Made by a program: the position numbers and the translations under genes. A DNA stretch of 62,319 nt from Amazonocrinis nigriterrae CENA67. GTDB lineage: Bacteria; Cyanobacteriota; Cyanobacteriia; Cyanobacteriales; Nostocaceae. This document shows positions 55,776-62,319 of this stretch, one piece after another. Within the stretch, counting starts at the first letter, position 1. Each line of letters starts with the position of its first letter. The notes beneath the pieces are model-generated. The model made no database searches and was not told the origin of the DNA. It saw only the letters and a list, made by a program, of their open reading frames with translations. The stretch lies in contig NZ_JAECZC010000031.1 in NCBI RefSeq assembly GCF_016056305.1, positions 1 to 62,319 of the forward strand. Direction: 5' to 3'.

Positions 55776-56306
55776 ATTTATACTGCCAAAAAATACATAG
55801 CGATCCTAGCGCTAACAATTGAACCAAGTAGCGATCGCTAACATTTAATTTGCAACATTGACTACCAGAGTCATCTGGCAGATTCCAGATGGGAAGCAGT
55901 GCTGGTAGGGTGCGTTGTCGCCCAGCGCAACGCATCGGCAACAATTAAAGGTGCGTTAGCCTACTGGCATGACCGGACTAAAATAATGCATTAATAAACC
56001 ACACAGACGCAGAGGAGGGCAGTTGCATGGGTGGGTTTCCCGACTTGAGCAAACTGCCCGTAACACAGAGAGAAAAGAAGATTGCTACTATTTTTTATGC
56101 ACCAAATTAGTCTGATCGCGTCACTATGTTAAATAACCCCGTTCTAATCTAAATTAAAACGGGGTTTTTCTGATGAAAATTTTATTTCTCAGTTATTGCA
56201 ATTACAGATAAACTAAAACACATCTAAATTGCATAGGCACTCATCAGCTTATTTTCTTAATGACAGTCAACAGTCAACTTTTATGTAGAACAGCTTCTCT
56301 TTTACA
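55776..56306. other. Intergenic region with palindrome and small repeats
   Basis: It contains GGTGCGTTGTCGCCCAGCGCAACGCA (about 55908-55933), the foldable element GGGCAGTTGC...GCAAACTGCCC (56017-56059) within a CAGAG repeat, and AACCCCGTT...AAAACGGGGTT (56135-56166), a possible terminator for the fasciclin gene. No gene seen. Confidence 0.6.
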
Positions 56307-57161
56307 CTACAAATCAGGAGGTAAAATCACTTTATTGATGGCATGGATAACACCGTTGCTGCCTTGGATATCAGCTTGAACCACTTTGGCATCATTCACC
56401 ATCACACCTGTACCAGGATCAACTTTGATGTTAATCGCACCGCCTTCTATGCTTTTGACTTCGCCAGATTTCAAATCTGTAGATAACACCTTACCATCTA
56501 CAACATGGTAAGTTAAAAGTTTGACCAACACTTCTTTATTCTCTGGCTTAAATAACTCTTGCACCGCATCTTGAGGCAATTCTGCAAACGCAGCATCAGT
56601 AGGTGCAAAAACTGTAATTTCTTTATTACCCTGCAAAGTATCCGCCAATCCCGCTGCTTTCAAAGCCTTGGTTAGGGTTGTAAAGGAACTGTTGGACTCT
56701 GCCAATGCTAACAAGGTTTTGTCTTTAGTATTGGTTGTCCCTGCGGCTGGCGGAGTTTTGCTAGGTGTCTCTGTGGTTGGTACTTGTGTTGGAGGTGTTG
56801 CTTCTGGGGTGGTATTCGGAACTGGTGGAGTTTCACTAGGCGCAGTGCGACTACCACGATTATAAGGAGGCTCGTTGAAAATACTTGGTCTAGGATTTGT
56901 TGTTCGCTTTCCACCAGACTGTGACACCTGGTTTTTGGGTTTGAGGTTGTCTTTTGTTGTTTCTTGTGTAATCACAGCAGGTGTGTATTGAGCATTTGCC
57001 TGAATACGCTGACTCCGGTTATAGGGAGCCTCGTCGAAAATGCTGGGCTTAGGATTTGTGGATTCTTTTGCCCCAGATGGTAAAGTGATTAAGAGACTAA
57101 CGCCCGCTACTCCCACTACAATTGCCAAGTTTCTCAGCAATTTGCTGTAATTTGCCTTCAT
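56307..57161 (-). CDS. Secreted fasciclin (FAS1) domain protein
   Basis: A 284-residue exported protein. N-terminal signal LAIVVGVAGVSLLITLPSGAKES (~12-34). A low-complexity region (~35-145) repeats a motif twice: TNPKPSIFDEAPYNRSQR and TNPRPSIFNEPPYNRGSR, then a Pro/Thr linker. The FAS1 domain is ~148-284: LLALAESNSSFTTLTKALKAAGLADTL, TVFAPTDAAFAELP (the H1 motif) and YHVVDGKVLS...GVIHAINKVILPP. FAS1 domains mediate adhesion. It is probably an extracellular or cell-wall protein. The gene is single. Confidence 0.9.
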   Translation of the reverse strand: MKANYSKLLRNLAIVVGVAGVSLLITLPSGAKESTNPKPSIFDEAPYNRSQRIQANAQYTPAVITQETTKDNLKPKNQVSQSGGKRTTNPRPSIFNEPPYNRGSRTAPSETPPVPNTTPEATPPTQVPTTETPSKTPPAAGTTNTKDKTLLALAESNSSFTTLTKALKAAGLADTLQGNKEITVFAPTDAAFAELPQDAVQELFKPENKEVLVKLLTYHVVDGKVLSTDLKSGEVKSIEGGAINIKVDPGTGVMVNDAKVVQADIQGSNGVIHAINKVILPPDL

Positions 57162-57964
57162 AAATTTTGTTTGTTTTGATTTTACACAAGTTACATAAAG
57201 ACTTATAACATTTTGCTAAGCATAAAATCTAACCTGGGAAGTAAGATTTTTGGTCAAAAGTTTGATGTCCTCCTTAGTATTGAACTTTCACCTATATTTA
57301 GCTATTTAGCCTCTTTGATAACTACCAGTGACAAATAACTTATAGCAAAATTCCGCCCATTTGTAAAATTCAATACTTGATTTTGATACAATTCTGTAAA
57401 CGGCACTTGGTTGTAATCTTTATAGACCTTAACCCAATCATCTGTAATAAGTCATTAGTTTTCATAACAAATAGTTAAAATCAATACCTGTGTAAACCAT
57501 AGTTATTAGAAACTACGTACATGAGAATGAATAGAAACTCTTTGTGTCTTAGTGTCTTTTGTGGTTATTTGATTTTCTACCACCAAGGCACTAAGGCGAG
57601 CCAGTGCGTTGGGGAGACACTGCGTTGCGCGGGTTAAGAGCGTTGAAGCAAGTGTCGTCGGCTTTGCCGACTTGAAGCAACTGGCGTCACAAAGTATAGA
57701 AATAAAATATATTGCAGAAGGCGAATGACTCTTAGCTTTGGGTTTATCTATATCTAGTTAATTAGCTGAATCAATTATTTGATGTTGTCATAAATTAAAA
57801 AATCGTATTTTTGGCAAAATCGCTGAATTGCCAAAATAGATTGAAAAAGATAAACTATTTGGGCAATGAATTACGTAATAAATTGATTAGTTGACCAGGA
57901 AAATTCCTGGAACTAAAGATACAATTATAAAGTTGATTTCGCAATCAGTTATCAGGTATACAAT
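57162..57964. other. Long intergenic region with a MITE-like element
   Basis: 803 bases, AT-rich. The MITE-like element (57540-57694) with a nested hairpin element lies inside. I see no open frame of note and no RNA gene. Confidence 0.6.
57540..57694. mobile_element. MITE-like element interrupted by a nested small repeat
   Basis: Left arm CTTTGTGTCTTAGTGTC...GTGGT (57540-57564), right arm ACCACCAAGGCACTAAGG...CACAAAG (57579-57596 plus 57688-57694). The right arm is split by CGAGCCAGTGCG...ACTGGCGT (57597-57687). Arms match those at 7419-7486. The inner element is related to 6994-7037. Confidence 0.7.
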
Positions 57965-58756
57965 ATGCTGGAATTATACCAATGGGAACTATCTCAATAC
58001 TCAGAAAAAGTGCGCCTGATTCTGGATTATAAAGGGCTAGAGTATCGGAAAATAGAGGTTTCACCTGGAATTGGGCAATTAGAACTTTTCAGGCTGACTG
58101 GTCAGCAGCAAGTGCCAGTGTTGAAGGATGGTAATAGATATATTGCTGATTCCACAGAAATAGCTAAGTATTTAGACTTAAAATATCCTGAACGACCACT
58201 AATACCCCAAGACCCCAAACAAAGGGGTTTAACTTTATTAATAGAAGAATGGGCAGACGAATCAATAGGTATCAAAGGCAGAAAGGCTCTATTTGCTGGT
58301 ATTAGTCAAGACCAGAATTTGCGAAAATCCTTGTTACCCGCCTCTACACCAGATATATTCAAAAACCTGGTTGAAGGAGTACCTAGTGATATACTGACAG
58401 TCTTAGGATTTGGGGTAGGATATAGCCCAGATGTGATTAGATCAGCGATCGCGGACTTAAAGCAAGACCTAGAAGCATTGACACTGTTGTTAGCAGATAG
58501 TCCCTATTTAACAGGAGATGAACCGACCTTAGCTGACCTTGCAGTTGCAGGTTTGTCGATATTGCTAAAATTTCCTGACGGCCCTTATCTCGATTTACCA
58601 GTATCTTTGAGAGGTAAAGGAGTACCTACCTTAGCCGATAATCCCGATTATCAACCATTCTTCAACTGGCGCGATCGCCTTTATGCTCAATTTCGCAAAC
58701 CATTAATCGGTCACAGACCCACTGAAACTGCACCAACTTCAATTCAAATTGAATAG
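57965..58756 (+). CDS. Glutathione S-transferase family protein
   Basis: A 263-residue GST-like protein. The thioredoxin-like N-terminus (~1-80): MLELYQWELSQYSEKVRLIL, GQQQVPVLKDGNRYIADSTEIAKYL, where the cis-Pro is in VPVL and ESxxI-type DSTEI binds glutathione. The helical C-terminus (~90-250) includes DEPTLADLAVAGLSILLKFP. The usual catalytic Ser/Tyr/Cys is unclear; YSEKVR keeps Ser at a possible catalytic position. Substrate unknown. HerA-like gene follows across a tandem repeat. Confidence 0.85.
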   Translation: MLELYQWELSQYSEKVRLILDYKGLEYRKIEVSPGIGQLELFRLTGQQQVPVLKDGNRYIADSTEIAKYLDLKYPERPLIPQDPKQRGLTLLIEEWADESIGIKGRKALFAGISQDQNLRKSLLPASTPDIFKNLVEGVPSDILTVLGFGVGYSPDVIRSAIADLKQDLEALTLLLADSPYLTGDEPTLADLAVAGLSILLKFPDGPYLDLPVSLRGKGVPTLADNPDYQPFFNWRDRLYAQFRKPLIGHRPTETAPTSIQIE

Positions 58757-58808
58757 ATGACAAATGACCAATGACAACTGACAACTGACAACTGACAACT
58801 GACAATTG
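58755..58808. repeat. CAACTGA tandem repeat
   Basis: About seven CAACTGA heptamers between the GST gene and the HerA-like gene; its last unit abuts the start region of the latter. Confidence 0.85.
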
Positions 58809-58817
58809 ACTAATCCA

Positions 58818-60554
58818 ATGAATTCGTCGGCACAACCACCACTAGGTTCGGTAATTCAAGGTTCTCTGACTGGGGGGTTAGAAGTACGATTACACCCTGA
58901 TGTTTCTGTTGAAGATATGCGGGTGGGTAAGTTTTTAGTTGTGCAGGGGATGCGATCGCGCTTTTTCTGTATGCTGACAGATGTGGCACTAGGAGCTGCT
59001 AATGCGCGAATTATTGCTAATCCCCCCAATTGGGAAGACACTTTTTTGAGAGAAGTTCTCGCTGGTAGCGGTACATACGGTACCATCAACCTTGCACCAA
59101 TGTTGATGTTCACTCCCGAATCTGATGAATCCTTCTCACCGACAAACGGTAAATCTGTAAATCCTTTCGTACCATCATCAACCGGTTTGGCTTCATTTCA
59201 ACCCCAAACCAGTACCACGATGGAACTATTGCCAGTTAAAACTATTCCCAGCCACTTTAGCCAAGTTTATGAAGCGAGTGAAGAAGATTTTCGCCGCGTA
59301 TTCGGTTGGGAAGATGACCCCCAAAGACGCAATTTTTCCATCGGTAAACCATTAGATATGGATGTGCCTGTTTGTATCGATTTAAACCGTTTTGTGGAAC
59401 GTAGTAATGGAGTTTTTGGTAAATCTGGTACTGGTAAATCTTTTTTGACTCGCTTACTTTTAGCTGGGGTTATTCGTAAAAATGCGGCGGTAAACCTAAT
59501 TTTTGACATGCACTCCGAGTATGGATGGGAAGCAGTTGCAGAAGGTAAAAACGTTAATACTGTTAAAGGTTTAAAACAATTATTTCCTGGTAAAGTCGAA
59601 GTTTATACCCTCGACCCTGAATCAACAAAACGGCGGGGTGTGCGTGATTCTCAAGAACTTTATTTAAGTTACGAGCAAGTTGAAGTTGAAGATATTAAAT
59701 TATGCAGTCGAGATTTAGGACTGTCAGAAGCAGCTTTAGATAACGCTAACATTCTTTACAGCGAGTTCGGCAAATCTTGGATTATCCAATTGCTGAATAT
59801 GACTAATGAAGAAATCGAGATGTTTTGTGAGGAGAAGCGGGGACATAAAGGTTCAATTATGGCTTTGCAGCGCAAACTTTTGCGTATGGATAGTTTAAAG
59901 TACATGCGTGCGGTTTGCCCCCAAAATTATATTAATAAAATTGTCCAGTCTTTAGAAGCTGGGAAGAACGTAGTCATAGAGTTTGGTTCCCAGTCGAATA
60001 TGCTCTCTTATATGCTGGTGACTAACATGATTACCAGACGTATTCACGAGCATTACGTCAAGAAAGCAGATAAATTCTTGCAAAGTAAAAATCCCAGCGA
60101 TCGCCCAACGCCCCTAATGATTACTATTGAAGAGGCGCACCGCTTTCTTGACCCTGCAATAGTCCAAAGTACAATCTTTGGCACAATCGCCCGTGAACTG
60201 CGGAAATATTTCGTAACACTTCTAGTAGTTGATCAACGACCATCTGGGATAGATAATGAAGTTATGTCCCAAATTGGAACTCGCATCACTGCTTTGCTCA
60301 ATGATGAAAAAGATATTGATGCAATTTTTACGGGTGTATCTGGTGCCGGCGGACTGCGTTCAGTGTTAGCAAAATTAGACTCAAAGCAACAAGCTTTAAT
60401 TTTGGGTCATGCCGTTCCTATGCCAGTAGTGGTGCGTACTCGCCCATACGATTCTATTTTCTACGCAGAAATTGGCGATCCAGCCTGGGAAGAAAAGCCA
60501 GATGCAGAAGTCTTCGCTGCTGCGGAACTAGCCAGAGCCGACCTTGGTTTTTAA
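58818..60554 (+). CDS. HerA-like ATPase (DUF87 domain)
   Basis: A 578-residue FtsK-HerA superfamily ATPase from ATG 58818 (MNSSAQPPLGSVIQG). The N-terminal part (~1-150) resembles the HerA HAS-barrel: LGSVIQGSLTGGLEVRL. Walker A is GVFGKSGTGKSFLTRLLLAG (~200-219); Walker B is PLMITIEEAHRFLDP (~430-444); sensor-like VVDQRPSGIDNEVMSQIGTRI follows. In bacteria and archaea HerA works with NurA nuclease in DNA end resection or with defence systems. No NurA- or SIR2-type partner is adjacent, so its role here is open. The upstream repeat-derived bases give an alternative start (TTG 58806) which I reject. Confidence 0.88.
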   Translation: MNSSAQPPLGSVIQGSLTGGLEVRLHPDVSVEDMRVGKFLVVQGMRSRFFCMLTDVALGAANARIIANPPNWEDTFLREVLAGSGTYGTINLAPMLMFTPESDESFSPTNGKSVNPFVPSSTGLASFQPQTSTTMELLPVKTIPSHFSQVYEASEEDFRRVFGWEDDPQRRNFSIGKPLDMDVPVCIDLNRFVERSNGVFGKSGTGKSFLTRLLLAGVIRKNAAVNLIFDMHSEYGWEAVAEGKNVNTVKGLKQLFPGKVEVYTLDPESTKRRGVRDSQELYLSYEQVEVEDIKLCSRDLGLSEAALDNANILYSEFGKSWIIQLLNMTNEEIEMFCEEKRGHKGSIMALQRKLLRMDSLKYMRAVCPQNYINKIVQSLEAGKNVVIEFGSQSNMLSYMLVTNMITRRIHEHYVKKADKFLQSKNPSDRPTPLMITIEEAHRFLDPAIVQSTIFGTIARELRKYFVTLLVVDQRPSGIDNEVMSQIGTRITALLNDEKDIDAIFTGVSGAGGLRSVLAKLDSKQQALILGHAVPMPVVVRTRPYDSIFYAEIGDPAWEEKPDAEVFAAAELARADLGF

Positions 60555-61250
60555 AGTGTCAGTTGTTAGTTGTTAGTTGTCAGTTGTCAGTTGTTAGTCC
60601 AACAGCATCAGAAGCTTCGCTGTTGGACTAACAGTTGTGTTAACGCCGTGCTACTACTTGTCAGTTGTTAGTTGTACAAGAGTTCATCACCACTGACAAC
60701 TGACCACTGACCACTGACAACTGACCACTGACCACTAACCACTGACCAATTCGTAACATCCCTCCATAATTACAGTCGTCTGAGTTCGGTTATCCGGCTA
60801 GCTCAAGGCAACTGTATAGGAGGTTTTGCCGTCACTATAGATATAGTGCTTTCAAGGAACTTTAAAAAAAATTTGGCCACAAGACAATTTTGCATTATAA
60901 TTTTTAACCTTCTCCAGGCTACTTTACTAATTGCCTAATTTGCTCTAATATAGAATGTAAGTAGAACTCATACCGACTTCGGATTCGGATTTTATAGTTG
61001 CTGCCAGCGACTAGCGACTAAGGAAAACAGAATTATCGAAATTAAACCAGCGTGCTTCTAAAGAATTAAAAATCTACGATTTAGGGAGGGTAGGGGAACC
61101 TATCTCAGGGGAGCGGCTTCTGGAAAACGGACGTAATAATATAGATTCCTTGTGGTAGCGCCCTATGTCCCGTCATATATGTACTACCTTTCTTAATTCA
61201 CTTAGTTATTAAATATTCATTGTGTTTACGGAGTAGAGGACAACGCACCA
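60555..61250. other. Long gap and leader upstream of the sigma factor gene
   Basis: 60556-60745 is filled by GTTAGTTGTCAGTT units, a CAGCATCAGAAGCTTCGCTG hairpin-like element, then complementary ACTGACCACTGACC units. 60760-61250 has no tandem repeats and contains TAGGAGGTT and GGGAGGGTAGGGG stretches; it may be an unusually long sigma-factor leader. No gene seen. Confidence 0.6.
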
Positions 61251-62234
61251 ATGCCAACTGTCAACACCCAAAACGAAAACCTCAACACCAAATTCACGGC
61301 TGATATGGTGCGAACCTATCTGCGAGAAATTGGTCGTGTACCACTGCTAACCCGTGAGCAAGAAATTGTCTATGGGAAGCAAGTGCAACAAATGATGAAG
61401 CTTCTGGATGCTAAAGAAGCTTTGGCGAAGAAACTAGACCGCGAACCGAGTTTACCAGAGTGGGCTGACCACGTTCAGCAAGCAGAAAACGAGGTGAAGC
61501 AGACAGTTTCCCAAGGTAAGCGAGCCAAGCAAAAGATGATTGAAGCGAATCTGCGCTTGGTAGTTGCTATTGCTAAGAAATACCAGAAGCGGAATATGGA
61601 ATTTCTGGATTTGATCCAGGAAGGAACACTAGGATTAGAGCGTGGTGTAGAGAAATTTGACCCGACACGGGGTTATAAATTCTCGACCTATGCTTACTGG
61701 TGGATTCGGCAAGCAATTACACGGGCGATCGCGCAGCAAGGTCGTACCATTCGTTTACCGATTCACATTACCGAAAAGCTGAACAAAATCAAGAAAGTGC
61801 AGCGAGAACTAGCGCAAACATTAGGGCGATCGCCATCTCCCGCCGAAATTGCCAAAGAACTGGAATTAGAACCGACTCAGATTCGTGAATATCTGAATAT
61901 GGCGCGTCAACCAGTTTCTTTGGATGTGCGAGTTGGTGATAACCAAGATACTGAACTCCAAGAAATGCTGGAAGATGAAGGCCCATCACCAGAACATTAC
62001 ACTACTCAAGAGTTCTTGCGCCAAGACTTGAACACCCTGTTAGCAGAACTAACCCCACAACAAAGGGAAGTTTTAGCCCTGCGCTTTGGTTTAGAGGATG
62101 GCAATGAGATGTCTTTGGCGAAAGTCGGTGAACGGTTGAATCTCAGCCGTGAACGAGTCCGCCAGTTAGAACACCAAGCCCTTGCTCATCTACGCCGTCG
62201 CCGTGCCAATGTTAAAGAGTACGTTGCAAGTTAA
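61251..62234 (+). CDS. Group 2 sigma-70 factor (SigB/RpoD-like)
   Basis: A 327-residue nonessential-class sigma factor. Region 1.2: [22 protein letters not shown] (~18-40). Region 2: [61 protein letters not shown] (~99-160; landmarks [22 protein letters not shown]). Region 3: [12 protein letters not shown].. (~180-250). Region 4: [46 protein letters not shown] (~270-318). Region 1.1 is absent, so it is not the primary factor. The short length and RpoD-like region 2.4/4.2 place it with group 2 factors (SigB-SigE), which respond to nutrient and redox stress. The exact paralogue is uncertain. An unusually long leader precedes it. A terminator follows. Confidence 0.93.
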   Translation: MPTVNTQNENLNTKFTADMVRTYLREIGRVPLLTREQEIVYGKQVQQMMKLLDAKEALAKKLDREPSLPEWADHVQQAENEVKQTVSQGKRAKQKMIEANLRLVVAIAKKYQKRNMEFLDLIQEGTLGLERGVEKFDPTRGYKFSTYAYWWIRQAITRAIAQQGRTIRLPIHITEKLNKIKKVQRELAQTLGRSPSPAEIAKELELEPTQIREYLNMARQPVSLDVRVGDNQDTELQEMLEDEGPSPEHYTTQEFLRQDLNTLLAELTPQQREVLALRFGLEDGNEMSLAKVGERLNLSRERVRQLEHQALAHLRRRRANVKEYVAS

Positions 62235-62259
62235 AAGCCATGTGCTTTTAGTAGGTGAT

Positions 62260-62290
62260 GCGCCTCCTGAAGTCAGGGGGCGATTTTTTT
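62260..62290 (+). terminator. Rho-independent terminator of the sigma factor gene
   Basis: CGCCTCCTGA (62261-62270) pairs with TCAGGGGGCG (62273-62282) with one G-U, followed by ATTTTTTTA. Lies 26 bases past the sigma stop. Confidence 0.85.
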
Positions 62291-62319
62291 ATGGGGAGAT
62301 GGGGGGATGAGGGGGATGA
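62291..62319. repeat. G-rich tandem repeat at window end
   Basis: GGGGAGATGGGGGGATGAGGG units, cut by the window edge. Probably the start of another two-part repeat. Confidence 0.6.

Noticed and set aside
58755-60750. CRISPR array from the regularly spaced CAACTGA/GTTAGTT units
   Set aside because: Units are 7 bases in direct tandem without spacers of 30-40 bases. No cas genes seen in the window.

Overview
The window is chromosomal DNA from a filamentous, probably heterocyst-forming cyanobacterium (Nostoc/Anabaena-like, order Nostocales). The evidence is petM (cytochrome b6f), a ycf39-type photosystem II assembly gene, an NblR-like regulator, cyanobacteria-only families (DUF2949, DUF5340-like), frequent HIP1 octamers (GCGATCGC), and abundant heptamer-type tandem repeats with small hairpin elements lodged in them, as is typical of Nostoc genomes. 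I cannot name the species.

Layout. 0-6.1 kb (minus strand): LivF-type ABC ATPase, a 4Fe-4S ferredoxin, hisZ, a J-domain/TPR protein, an inositol-monophosphatase-type enzyme, a secreted nuclease, an FdC2-like 2Fe-2S ferredoxin, then tRNA-Ser(GGA) on the plus strand. 6.2-10.8 kb is an accessory island without HIP1 sites. It holds a frameshifted gene, a duplicated small gene whose second copy has a nonsense codon, a caspase-GUN4 fusion cut by an amber codon, an HNH nuclease with a Phd-like upstream partner, and a DUF2281/MazF toxin-antitoxin pair. 10.8-24.3 kb: SWIM protein, lpdA, trpC, small cyanobacterial proteins, a DUF192 lipoprotein, nblR-like, nadK, ycf39, petM, pdxA, a Uma2 nuclease, and an antitoxin next to the tail of a lost RelE/HigB-type toxin. 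24.4-36.2 kb: a Cache-domain sensor kinase, nifJ, and an XRE regulator followed by a 1550-residue multi-PAS/GAF hybrid kinase. 36.3-47.9 kb: glutathionyl-hydroquinone reductase, methyltransferase, a Pmp3-type peptide, a SUI1 factor, trpB, lpxD, an HdrB-like CCG protein, acpP-fabF and transketolase. 48.5-53.3 kb is a second segment without HIP1 sites. It holds a DUF606 transporter and a 1302-residue A-Ox-T-TE synthetase resembling indigoidine (blue pigment) synthetases. 53.9-62.3 kb: a Uma2 remnant, a beta-helix/SLH protein, a fasciclin protein, a GST, a HerA-like ATPase and a group 2 sigma factor.

How the genes relate. Most of the window is housekeeping: tryptophan (trpC, trpB), histidine (hisZ), NADP (nadK), vitamin B6 (pdxA), fatty acid and lipid A synthesis (acpP, fabF, lpxD), the Calvin/pentose phosphate cycle (tkt), and photosynthesis assembly (ycf39, petM). 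Signalling genes (nblR-like, two sensor kinases, sigma factor) are interspersed. The clearest specialised-metabolism locus is the indigoidine-synthetase-like gene. Its hand-derived adenylation code (DAWQFGVINK) is close to the glutamine code I remember.

A notable theme is repeat intrusion into coding sequence. nifJ carries three in-frame repeat blocks and the large hybrid kinase carries one in its ATPase domain; the kinase's stop codon also lies in a repeat. The repeats often have two parts, a G-rich tract and a C-rich tract joined by a conserved spacer (AATAACTAA). Hairpin elements sit inside tandem repeats and inside a MITE-like element. All calls come from reading the sequence and from memory of protein families; no database search was run.
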